A DNA stretch of 64,000 bases, taken from Panacagrimonas sp963975245 (GTDB lineage: Bacteria > Pseudomonadota > Gammaproteobacteria > Nevskiales > Nevskiaceae). Below the pieces are notes generated by a model, which had not been told where the DNA came from, ran no database searches, and worked only from the letters and a program-made list of their open reading frames with translations. The stretch is from NCBI GenBank assembly GCA_963975245.1, contig CAXBFJ010000002.1, positions 434,001-498,000 on the forward strand. Direction: 5' to 3'. Both the position numbers and the translations under genes were made by a program. Positions 52,672 to 60,692 of the stretch are shown one piece after another (position 1 is the stretch's first letter; every line of letters starts with the position of its first letter).

Positions 52672-53975
52672 GTTTGTCGCTCAGTCCGATGTCTCTGGCG
52701 CGAGCCATACTGGTCCTGACGGTGTCTCTGGCCGGCTTGGGCTGCAGCGTTCCGCAACTGCGCCCCGAGCCGCATGCGCGCACCACCTACACCGATCCGG
52801 CCCGGATGATCGTGGTCACGCTGGTGAATCCGGCCACCGTTGGCATGCGCGGCGCGGGCTCCACCTGGCGCGGCTGGGAGATGAGCAAGCGCTATGAGGT
52901 CGGCAGCGCGGTTCAGGGCGCGGTGCGCGATCTGTCCGCCGACTATGCACTGGAGCAGGTTGATGCCTGGCCGATCGGCGTGCTGGGCGTGCACTGCGTG
53001 GTCTTCCAGATTTCAGATCCGGCTGATCGCACCGATCTGATCAAGCAACTTTCCGCCGATGGACGCGTTGAAACCGTGCAGGCCATGAACGCCTTCACCA
53101 CGGCTTCCATCGACAGCCGAAAAATGCCGGGCCGCGACATGCAGTACAGCCTGGAGGCCATGCAGCTTGAGCAGGCGCATCTGCTGGCGCAGGGACGCGG
53201 GGTGCGGATCGCCGTCATCGATACTGGTGTAGACCACCAGCATCCGCAGCTTCTGGAGCGGGTCAGCCGTCACTTCGATTTTGTGGGGCAGCCAGACGCG
53301 CAATTCACCTCAGAAAAGCACGGCACGGCCGTGGCCGGCGTCATTGCGGCCAGCGCCTCGGCCACCGGCATTGTGGGCGTCGCTCCGCAGGCTGAGCTGC
53401 TTGCGCTTAAGGCCTGCTGGCCGCAGAGCAAGGCTTCGGCGCTGGCCAGCTGCAATTCGTTTACCTTGGCCCGCGCGCTGTCGGCGGCTATTGAGCTGGA
53501 CGCGGCCGTGCTGAACCTGAGTCTGACCGGTCCGGCGGACCCGCTGCTGGCGAGGCTGGTACAGACAGCTGTCAGTAGGGGTGCCGTGGTGGTCGGCGCC
53601 TTGCCGGAGAATGGTCAGGAATCCGGCTTTCCGGCGGCGCTGGATGGCGTCATCGTGGTGCGTTCGCTGGGGCCCAGTACGGTCCGGGAGTCGCTGTTCG
53701 CTCCGGGAGAAGACGTGGTGAGCACGGCGCCAGGTGCCAGCTACGCTCTTAGTTCGGGTTCATCCTTGGCGGCAGCGCATGTGAGCGGCGTGATTGCCCT
53801 GTTGAAGGAGCACAATCCCAGTCTGCGGCCTGCCGAACTTGAGCAAATCTTGCTGAGTTCGCTCGCACCTGAAGTGGGCGGCAACGGCGCTCTGAGCGTC
53901 AATGCCTGTAATGCCGTCAGCCTGTTGCTGGAAGGGCGCCATTGTGCCCGGGGTCTGCAATCCGGCGCGCACTGA
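52668..53975 (+). CDS. Exported S8-family (subtilisin-like) protease
   Basis: 435 residues. N-terminal signal segment with a poor lipobox (GLGC at 23-26), so either secreted or lipid-anchored. Residues about 92-145 (YALEQVDAWPIG, LIKQLSADGRVETVQAMNAF) look like a subtilase propeptide. The catalytic core follows: VIDTGVD (Asp185), KHGTAVAG (His218), GSSLAAAHVSG (Ser366); the usual oxyanion Asn region reads VVVGALPENGQ. All three catalytic residues are present. It is the third gene of a 4-nt-overlap operon with ECF sigma and anti-sigma. Role in signalling is inferred. Confidence 0.92.
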   Translation: MSLSLSPMSLARAILVLTVSLAGLGCSVPQLRPEPHARTTYTDPARMIVVTLVNPATVGMRGAGSTWRGWEMSKRYEVGSAVQGAVRDLSADYALEQVDAWPIGVLGVHCVVFQISDPADRTDLIKQLSADGRVETVQAMNAFTTASIDSRKMPGRDMQYSLEAMQLEQAHLLAQGRGVRIAVIDTGVDHQHPQLLERVSRHFDFVGQPDAQFTSEKHGTAVAGVIAASASATGIVGVAPQAELLALKACWPQSKASALASCNSFTLARALSAAIELDAAVLNLSLTGPADPLLARLVQTAVSRGAVVVGALPENGQESGFPAALDGVIVVRSLGPSTVRESLFAPGEDVVSTAPGASYALSSGSSLAAAHVSGVIALLKEHNPSLRPAELEQILLSSLAPEVGGNGALSVNACNAVSLLLEGRHCARGLQSGAH

Positions 53976-54035
53976 AGTGGGTCAGCCCGGGGTGCGGGTG
54001 ATAACCTGATCGGGTTTACTCGTCACCTGAAGCCA

Positions 54036-55409
54036 ATGTCGTCATCCCAGAATCGCCCTCCAAAAGATCAATCTGCCCCATTGCCTGAAGCTCGCGAGCT
54101 GAGCGCCGTCGCCCAGCGCGTCGTTCAGATGGCCCGTGATCTCGGTGCCAGCCAGTCAGAAGCCAGCATGTCTTACTCGCGCGGCTTTTCGGTCGGCGTG
54201 CGTAGCGGTGAAGTCGAAAGCCTGGAGTTCCAGCGGGACCGCAGCCTCGGGGTGACGCTGTATTTCGGCCACAAGCGCGGCAATGCCTCCACCGGGGACC
54301 TCAGCGAAGCGGGCCTGCGGGAATGCGTGGAAGCCGCAGCCACCATCGCCAAGGTGACCGAGGAAGACCCCTGCTCAGGTCTGGCCGATGCCGAGCGCAT
54401 GGCGGGAACGGATCAGCCAGATCTCGAACTCGATCATCCCTGGGAATTGCTGCCGGAGCAGGCAATTGAACGCGCCCGAGCCTGCGAGGCCGCTGGCCTG
54501 TCAGTGGACAAGAGAATTCAGCAGAGTGAGGGCGCAGGCATTTCCACCCAGCGCGGCATTTCGGTCTATGTGAATTCGCACGGATTTGTCGGTGTCAGAT
54601 GCGGAACCCAGCACAGCCTGAGCTGTGCGCTGGTCGCCGCGGACGGGCGGGGCATGCAGCGGGACTATTGGTGGGATGGCGGACGCAATCCGGCGCTGAT
54701 GGATGCCCCTGAAGCCATCGGACGCAAAGCGGGCGAACGTGCCATTGCCCGGCTCGGTGGGCGCGGCCTGAAGACCCGACGTGCGCCGGTGTTGTTTACG
54801 CCGGAAGTCGCGCGTGGACTCTTCGGGCACATGATCGCCGCGATCTCCGGCGGCGCGCTGTATCGCAAGGCCAGTTTTCTGCTCGACAAGCTCGATCAGC
54901 CGGTCTTTTCTTCGCGGGTGCAGATCGAGCAACAGCCTTTCATCCGGCAGGCCTCATCAAGTGCCGCTTTCGATCATGAAGGCGTCGCCACTTCCGACCG
55001 GGTGCTGGTCGAAAATGGGGTCCTGCGCGGATGGCTGCTCGGCAGTTATGCCGCACGCAAACTTGATCTGGAGACCACCGGAAATGCTGGTGGTGTTTTC
55101 AATCTGGTCATTCGGCCCGGCGAGCAGGACTATCAGGGCCTGCTCCGCGACATGGGCGAGGGCTTTGTCGTGACCGAATTGATGGGCCAGGGCGTCAACG
55201 GACTGACCGGCGACTACTCACGTGGTGCTTCGGGGTTCTGGGTGCGCAACGGTGAGATTGAGCATGCTGTTGAGGGCGTCACCATTGCCGGCAATCTGCT
55301 CGATATCTATGGCGACATTCAGGGACTGGCCAGTGATGTTGATACACGATCCGGTGTGCGTTGTGGCTCGGTACTGGTCGGTGCCATGACCATTGCCGGC
55401 GAAGATTGA
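54036..55409 (+). CDS. pmbA: Metalloprotease subunit PmbA/TldE
   Basis: 457 residues. TldE family pattern: SYSRGFSVGVRSGEVESLEFQRDRSLGVTLYFG, QSEGAGISTQRGISVYVNSHGF, and the C-terminal TTGNAGGVFNLVIRPGE, MGQGVNGLTGDYSRGASGFWVRNGEIEHAVEGVTIAGNL. It lacks the HExxxH zinc motif of its TldD partner, as usual for PmbA. TldD/E matures some peptides and degrades CcdA in enterics. tldD is not in the window. Stands alone, 60 bp after the subtilase gene. Confidence 0.93.
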   Translation: MSSSQNRPPKDQSAPLPEARELSAVAQRVVQMARDLGASQSEASMSYSRGFSVGVRSGEVESLEFQRDRSLGVTLYFGHKRGNASTGDLSEAGLRECVEAAATIAKVTEEDPCSGLADAERMAGTDQPDLELDHPWELLPEQAIERARACEAAGLSVDKRIQQSEGAGISTQRGISVYVNSHGFVGVRCGTQHSLSCALVAADGRGMQRDYWWDGGRNPALMDAPEAIGRKAGERAIARLGGRGLKTRRAPVLFTPEVARGLFGHMIAAISGGALYRKASFLLDKLDQPVFSSRVQIEQQPFIRQASSSAAFDHEGVATSDRVLVENGVLRGWLLGSYAARKLDLETTGNAGGVFNLVIRPGEQDYQGLLRDMGEGFVVTELMGQGVNGLTGDYSRGASGFWVRNGEIEHAVEGVTIAGNLLDIYGDIQGLASDVDTRSGVRCGSVLVGAMTIAGED

Positions 55410-55480
55410 AGGCTCTGCATCCATCGGCACTGAATTCAATACTGCAAAGCATTCCCCCGCTTTCATCAAGGAAAGGTCAA

Positions 55481-55990
55481 ATGAAGAAATCGTTTTTTGT
55501 CATCGGTGCTGCGCTGAGTCTGTGTGTCTCAATGTCTACGCAAGCGGCTACGCAGCAGAAGCCGGGTCTGTGGGCGAGCACGGTGAAGATCGACATGGGC
55601 GGCGGGTTTCCACAGATTGACCCGGCGATGCTGGAGCAGATGGAAATGGCAGGTGTTGAGCTGCCCTTCGCCAAGCCTGTGACCACCAACATCTGTCTCA
55701 CGGCAGAGCAGGTTGCTCAGCAGGTCTTGCCCGACCTCAACGATCCCCAGAGTGGCTGCAGTTCCAAGAACGTCAAGCGCGATGGTGACAATGTCAGCGG
55801 CACCATCGAGTGCAACGGCGATATCAAGGGCACTGGCGACATCCAGATGTCACTGCTGAGTGCAGAGAGCTATTCCGGCGTTTCCAACTTCAATGGCAAT
55901 GCGCAGGGAGTGCCGGTCACCATGAAGACCGAATTCAGTGGCAAGTGGCTGGGTTCTGATTGCGGAAACGTGCAGCCCATTGGCAACTGA
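55481..55990 (+). CDS. DUF3617 exported protein
   Basis: 169 residues. Signal peptide (about 1-23, MKKSFFVIGAALSLCVSMSTQAAT). The mature part has the DUF3617 pattern: KPGLWASTVKIDM, CLTAEQVAQQVLPDL, CSSKNVKRDGDNVSGTIECNG, SGKWLGSDCG, with paired cysteines likely forming disulfides. The start has an AAGGAAAGG ribosome site just upstream. The family is periplasmic and uncharacterised, often seen in Xanthomonad and Nevskiales genomes. A terminator follows. Confidence 0.86.
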   Translation: MKKSFFVIGAALSLCVSMSTQAATQQKPGLWASTVKIDMGGGFPQIDPAMLEQMEMAGVELPFAKPVTTNICLTAEQVAQQVLPDLNDPQSGCSSKNVKRDGDNVSGTIECNGDIKGTGDIQMSLLSAESYSGVSNFNGNAQGVPVTMKTEFSGKWLGSDCGNVQPIGN

Positions 55991-56015
55991 TCTCAGCGAC
56001 CATTAGAGAATAGTT

Positions 56016-56042
56016 GGGGCCGCCAAGGCGGCCCCATTTTTT
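56016..56042. terminator. Terminator after DUF3617 gene
   Basis: GGGGCCGCC-aa-GGCGGCCCC, then ATTTTTT: a 9-bp GC stem with a T run, reading rightwards. It ends at the stop codon of the convergent phosphotransferase gene. Confidence 0.88.
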
Positions 56043-57096
56043 AGCCCTGCGTCTGTTTCAGGGCCATCTCGGCCAGCGGCTCCACAAAAGAGGCCATCTG
56101 CTTTGCGTGCGCACTTGCCGCCGTGCCGCGCGCGACCCTGCCCTTGATGCCATGCAGGATGGCGGCCAGCCGGAACATGTTGAAGCTCAGGTAGAAACTG
56201 AGATTCTCGATGCCGTCGCGGCCGGTTCGTTCGCAGTAACGCGCAACGTATTCCTGTTCGGATGGAATACCTGCCGCAGCCAGATCGGTCCCGACCAGGC
56301 CGGCCGTGATGCCGGGCGGCATGCGGTACATCATCAGGTGATAGGTGAAGTCTGCGAGCGGATGCCCCAGGGTCGAAAGCTCCCAGTCCAGCACCGCCAG
56401 CACGCGCGGCTCGCTGGGATGAAAAATCATGTTGTCGCAGCGAAAGTCGCCGTGAACGATGGTGGATTCATCGCCCGCCGGGATATGTGACGGTAACCAT
56501 TCCACCAGTTTGTCCATGTCGGCCACGCGACCGGCGGCCTCGTCAGCCAGATATTGTTTGGACCAGCGGCCAATCTGGCGTTCGAAATAATTGCCGGTCT
56601 TGCCGTAGTCGCTCAGCCCGATCTTCTCGTGATCAATAGTGTGCAACTGGGCCAGCGTAGCGTTCATGGCGTCAAAGTAAGCCGCACGTTCGGCCTTGGG
56701 TACATCCGGAAAACTGGTGTCCCAGATCACGCGCCCCTCGACGCAATCCATGACGTAGAACCAGGTGCCGATCACGCTTTCATCCGTGCACAAACCATAG
56801 GTTCTGGCGACCGGAAAACCGGCACCATGCAATGCGGTGATGACGCGGTATTCACGGTCGACCGCGTGTGCAGATTTGAGCAATTGCCCGGGCGGCTTTC
56901 GTCGCATGACGTAGCTGTGACCGGGGGTGATGAGCTTGTAGGTAGGGTTGGACTGCCCACCCTTGAACTGTTCGATGCTCAGCGGACCCGAGAACCCGTC
57001 CACGTTGTTCTTCATCCAGTTCAACAGGCTGGATTGGTCAAAACGATGTTGTTCCCGTACTTCGGCGGTACCCGAAAACTGCGCCTGCTTGTCCAT
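56041..57096 (-). CDS. APH-like phosphotransferase family protein
   Basis: 351 residues. Kinase-like fold: FKGGQSNPTYKLIT (nucleotide loop), YVMRRKPPGQLLKSAHAVDREYRVITAL, catalytic HGDFRCDNM (His215, Asp217) and metal site VLDWELSTLGHPLADF. The Met-Arg-Arg-Lys-Pro-Pro-Gly segment is typical of the ACAD10/11-like branch associated with acyl-CoA dehydrogenases and 4-hydroxy-acid catabolism, not antibiotic resistance. It phosphorylates a small or acyl substrate in lipid metabolism (inferred). A short CCGGCA/TGCCGG dyad (57115-57130) separates it from mgtE upstream on the same strand. Confidence 0.88.
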   Translation of the reverse strand: MDKQAQFSGTAEVREQHRFDQSSLLNWMKNNVDGFSGPLSIEQFKGGQSNPTYKLITPGHSYVMRRKPPGQLLKSAHAVDREYRVITALHGAGFPVARTYGLCTDESVIGTWFYVMDCVEGRVIWDTSFPDVPKAERAAYFDAMNATLAQLHTIDHEKIGLSDYGKTGNYFERQIGRWSKQYLADEAAGRVADMDKLVEWLPSHIPAGDESTIVHGDFRCDNMIFHPSEPRVLAVLDWELSTLGHPLADFTYHLMMYRMPPGITAGLVGTDLAAAGIPSEQEYVARYCERTGRDGIENLSFYLSFNMFRLAAILHGIKGRVARGTAASAHAKQMASFVEPLAEMALKQTQG

Positions 57097-57158
57097 CTGC
57101 TCTCCTTGTTCTGACCGGCAATGATGCCGGTATCAGGTGGAGGATGCGACCGAAGCGC

Positions 57159-58508
57159 TCAGAGCAGGAACAACGCGCCGAGTCCAAGAAACAGGAAGAA
57201 CCCCATCACGTCAGTGATGGTTGTCACGATAACGCTGCCCGCCAGCGCTGGGTCCTGCCCGACTTTGCGCAGGAGCAATGGCACCAGAAGTCCGGAAGCT
57301 GCGGCGAGCAAGAGATTGAGCAGCAGGGCCAGTCCGATGACGAGTCCGAGCATCGGAGAGCCAAACCACCACAGCGCGATGGCGGCCACGGTGACGCCCC
57401 AGAGCGCGCCGTTGATCAGCGCGACAAGGATTTCCTTGCGCAGCAAGGCGCCGATGTTGCCCTCACTGATCTGGTCCAGCGCAATGCCGCGCACCATCAG
57501 GGCCACGATCTGGCTGGCTGCAATGCCGCCCATGCTGGCGACGATCGGCATCAGGACTGCCAGCGCGACAACTTCCTGAATCGTGGCTTCAAACATGCCC
57601 ACAACGGCGGAAGCCAGGAACGCGGTTGCCAGATTGATGCCCAGCCACAGCGCACGACGCTTGGACGCGCGATAAACCGGCGCGAACAGATCGATGTCTT
57701 CATCCAGGCCGGCCATGGACAGCAGGTTGTGCTCGGCGTCGGAGCGAATGACGTCCACCACGTCATCGATGGTGATGCGGCCCACCAGCTTGTGGTCATC
57801 GCCGGCAATTACTGGCGCGGACACCAAATCCGAGGTCTGGAATTCCTGACCGACCTCGCGTGCCGACATGGCCACCGGAATGGCTTCCAGTTCGCGATCC
57901 ATGATCTGTCCAACCGTGGCCTCTGGGGCCTGGGTGAGAATTCGGTCCAGGGGCAGGCGACCGAGATATCGGCCGTAAGAATCGACGACAAACAGCGAGT
58001 CCGTGTGCGCAGGCAGTTCGCCGCGCATGCGCATGTAGCGCATCACCACTTCCAGTGTCACGTCCGGGCGCACCGTCACCGTGTCGGTGTTCATCAGGCC
58101 GCCGGCGGTGTCCGGGTCGTACTCGAGAACGGTTTCCAGACGCTGGCGATCCGCGTCAGACAGGGCGCGCATGACCTGGCGCGTGACGGTCTCAGGTAGT
58201 GCATCGACGAAGTCAGCCAGGTCGTCGATATCCAGATCTTCGGCGGCCGCGACCAGCTCTGCTGTGTCCATCTGCCGGATCAGGCCTTCGCGCACGTCCT
58301 CAGGCAGATGCAACAGGACCTGGCCGTCATTTTCCGGGTTGACCATCTCCCAGACGAGGTTGCGCTCGCGCTCCGGCAGCGAGGACAGCAGGTTGGCAAT
58401 CTCGGCCGGATTGAGCGATGCCAGCAAGGGCATGACCGGTGCCCAGCGGCCGCTGTCGAGCGCAGCACGCAGGCGTCGGACGGGGTTTTCGGCAGCGCTG
58501 TCTGGCAT
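57159..58508 (-). CDS. mgtE: Magnesium transporter MgtE
   Basis: 449 residues. N-terminal MgtE helical superhelix (PVMPLLASLNPAEIANLLSSLPERERNLVWEMV), a CBS pair (PDTAGGLMNTDTVTVRPDVTLEVVMRYMRMRG, LVGRITIDDVVDVIRSDAEHNLLSMAGLDEDIDLF) and five membrane helices at the end, with the Asn/Asp-lined pore (LGINLATAFLASAVVGMFE, IVASMGGIAASQIVALMVRG). A Mg2+ channel-like transporter gated by the CBS domains. Length is normal for the family. Divergent from the beta-lactamase-family gene. Confidence 0.94.
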   Translation of the reverse strand: MPDSAAENPVRRLRAALDSGRWAPVMPLLASLNPAEIANLLSSLPERERNLVWEMVNPENDGQVLLHLPEDVREGLIRQMDTAELVAAAEDLDIDDLADFVDALPETVTRQVMRALSDADRQRLETVLEYDPDTAGGLMNTDTVTVRPDVTLEVVMRYMRMRGELPAHTDSLFVVDSYGRYLGRLPLDRILTQAPEATVGQIMDRELEAIPVAMSAREVGQEFQTSDLVSAPVIAGDDHKLVGRITIDDVVDVIRSDAEHNLLSMAGLDEDIDLFAPVYRASKRRALWLGINLATAFLASAVVGMFEATIQEVVALAVLMPIVASMGGIAASQIVALMVRGIALDQISEGNIGALLRKEILVALINGALWGVTVAAIALWWFGSPMLGLVIGLALLLNLLLAAASGLLVPLLLRKVGQDPALAGSVIVTTITDVMGFFLFLGLGALFLL

Positions 58509-58730
58509 GGCGTCGGGGTGTTGGTACGTGCGAAGTATCGACAGCGAGGATGGGGCGCGACCCTATCGACACTTCAATGCTTCGTCCAGTGATCTTGACC
58601 TGAAAGCTTAGCAAGCCCGTCTCTGCAAACGCTCGCGCGCCTGTCCGTGGCGTTATTCAGGCCACAGGATTATGAATCCTGCAGCGATATTCTTGCGCGC
58701 TTACGACCTATAGGACCGGACTCAATCCTC

Positions 58731-59984
58731 ATGGCTTTCAGAAAAAGAAACTACGTCAGCATTGCGCCGCAGCTGGCCTCGGTAACGCGCATTGATTCCG
58801 CCGCCGAGTGCGCGCCCGAGGAAGTGGGTCTGAGCCGCGACGCCATTCGCCGCATCTGGTCAGCAGCAGAAGGTTTTTATCGAACCGGCACGCATCCGGC
58901 GGTCACCATCAATATTCGTCGTCGCGGCAAGGTCGTCATGAATCGCGCCATTGGTCATGCGCGTGGCAACGAGCCGGGCGCTGGCGATGACAACCGCGCC
59001 GGGTTGTTGGCAGCCACCCCGGAGACGCCGATCTGTCTGTTTTCGGCGTCAAAGGCGATCACGGCCCTGCTGGTCCACAAGCTGGTAGAGGACGGCAAAT
59101 TGCAGCTGGAAGATCGTGTCTCGCAACACATTCCGGAATACGGCCAGCGCGGGAAGGAACGCACCACCATTCGCCAGTTGCTGTCGCATCGCGCCGGTAT
59201 CCCGACCGTGCCGATCAAGGATCTGGATTACCGCGTCATCTATGACTGGGATGCGGTCATCGCCATGCTGTGCGCAGCCAAGCCCTTCGAGGTCACTGGG
59301 GAAAAGCAGGCTTATCACGCCATCACGGGCGGATTCATTCTGGGCGAACTCGTGCGTCGGGCCTCCGGCCTGAGTCTCGAAGCAGCGCTGCGCCAGTGGA
59401 TTGCCGAACCCCTGGGCTGCAAGTACATGACCTATGGCATTGCGCCGGAATACCGCGACATCGCGGCGCCCAATGTTTTCACTGGACCTCGTCCGCCATG
59501 GATGCTCAATCTGGTTGCCAAACGGGTGCTTGGCGCTGGTTTTCAGGATGCGGTGCGCATATCCAATGAGCCGGAATTTCTGACCGCCCCCATTCCTGCC
59601 GGCAATATTTTTGCCACCGCCGACGAGGCGGGCCGAGTGTTCCAGATGTTGCTCGACGGGGGTGTCTACGAAGGGCGGCGCCTGTTCAAAGCCGAGACCG
59701 TGGCAGAAATGGTCAAGCCGGTTGGCCGTCGCCAGTTTGACGGCATGCTCGTCCTGCCCGTGCGCTTTTCCTCAGGAATGATGCTGGGCGACAAGCCCCT
59801 GGGACTGTTCGGAGGCAATAGTCGCAATGCCTTTGGTCACATCGGTTTGCTGAACATTGTTTGCTGGGCCGATCCGGACCGCGATATCTCGGCGGCGATC
59901 CTCAACAACGGAAAGTCGCTTGCGCCTTCGAGCCTGACTCGCCTGGCGCGCCTGATCAACGCGATCAGCAGTCAGACGCTGTAA
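58731..59984 (+). CDS. Beta-lactamase-family serine hydrolase (EstB/class-C-like fold)
   Basis: 417 residues. SxxK motif FSASKAIT (Ser105, Lys108), a second-motif Tyr at YHAITGG (Tyr195), LLSHRAGIPT, RFSSGMMLG and a C-terminal FGHIGLLN which replaces the KTG triad. This combination is that of esterases, not of resistance beta-lactamases. No signal peptide is evident, so it is cytoplasmic. The start is taken as 58731 (MAFRKRN); an in-frame ATG at 58647 adds 28 non-family residues. The substrate is unknown; nearby acyl-CoA genes suggest an ester or lactone. Confidence 0.85.
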   Translation: MAFRKRNYVSIAPQLASVTRIDSAAECAPEEVGLSRDAIRRIWSAAEGFYRTGTHPAVTINIRRRGKVVMNRAIGHARGNEPGAGDDNRAGLLAATPETPICLFSASKAITALLVHKLVEDGKLQLEDRVSQHIPEYGQRGKERTTIRQLLSHRAGIPTVPIKDLDYRVIYDWDAVIAMLCAAKPFEVTGEKQAYHAITGGFILGELVRRASGLSLEAALRQWIAEPLGCKYMTYGIAPEYRDIAAPNVFTGPRPPWMLNLVAKRVLGAGFQDAVRISNEPEFLTAPIPAGNIFATADEAGRVFQMLLDGGVYEGRRLFKAETVAEMVKPVGRRQFDGMLVLPVRFSSGMMLGDKPLGLFGGNSRNAFGHIGLLNIVCWADPDRDISAAILNNGKSLAPSSLTRLARLINAISSQTL

Positions 59985-60030
59985 TGCAAGAAGGGCTCAG
60001 GTCTTGCAGCGTTCTCAGCCCGGGCGTGCT

Positions 60031-60630
60031 CTATCGCGGATTAAATCCGTGGTCACCGTTTTCAACATCGGCCACCACACCATCTTCGATGGTGACAATT
60101 TTCAGGAAGCGGCGACTGCCGAAGTTGTAGACCCATTCTTCGCGAAAGACTTCCACCGGATAGTAGTCGCTGGACGAAGAAAAACCGCCAAAGCTGTGAC
60201 GACGTCCTGGTTTCAGCGCGGTGACAAAACCAATATTGCGGCGGGTCAGCGGCTCGCCGCATTGTTCGAGCAGACGGTACTTGGACAGGCCGTCAACGAT
60301 GAAGCTCGATGAGCATTTGTTGGATCGGCTGGCCGGAAACCCGTAGCCATCGGTCTCGATATTGACCAGCCGACCATTTCGCAAGTGCAGAATATGCAGG
60401 AGCTTGTTGCTGCCAAAGTTGTAGGTCCAGCGCTCGGATTCGGCAATTTCGTTGGGAAGCTGGCGACCAACAGACTGTACGTCCCGGAAATCCGGCTCGC
60501 CACAGGCCGCCAGGATTTCGGCTGCAGCGGATTCCACAGAAATGATCCGCGAGCCACAGCGCATCGCATCCGAACCCCATGAAGTGGCCGAAAACAGCAG
60601 CAGGCTCGCCAGGCAGAGACGATAAAACAT
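60031..60630 (-). CDS. Tandem DUF2845 exported protein
   Basis: About 199 residues with a signal peptide (FYRLCLASLLLFSATSWGS). The mature protein contains two copies of DUF2845: RCGSRIISVESAAAEILAACGEPDF...WTYNFGSNKLLHILHLRNGRLVNIETDGYG and KCSSSFIVDGLSKYRLLEQCGEPLT...WVYNFGSRRFLKIVTIEDGVVADVENGDHG. Each copy has two cysteines and a YNFG core, so a duplication is evident. The family is unknown. Starts at 60666 or TTG 60693 are also in frame. It is divergent from the dsbD-like gene; the two share about 60 bp of promoter space. Confidence 0.82.
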   Translation of the reverse strand: MFYRLCLASLLLFSATSWGSDAMRCGSRIISVESAAAEILAACGEPDFRDVQSVGRQLPNEIAESERWTYNFGSNKLLHILHLRNGRLVNIETDGYGFPASRSNKCSSSFIVDGLSKYRLLEQCGEPLTRRNIGFVTALKPGRRHSFGGFSSSSDYYPVEVFREEWVYNFGSRRFLKIVTIEDGVVADVENGDHGFNPR

Positions 60631-60692
60631 GGACGGTAAGGAACTGGTCGGGAGAAACTGGGTCATATTGCGGCTCACACGATAGACGTTCA

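Noticed and set aside
56041..57096. Aminoglycoside resistance kinase
   Set aside because: The fold is shared, but the YVMRRKPPG segment and setting fit the acyl-CoA-associated phosphotransferase group.
58731..59984. Antibiotic-resistance beta-lactamase
   Set aside because: The SxxK motif is present, but there is no signal peptide and the KTG-type motif is replaced; this fits the esterase branch.
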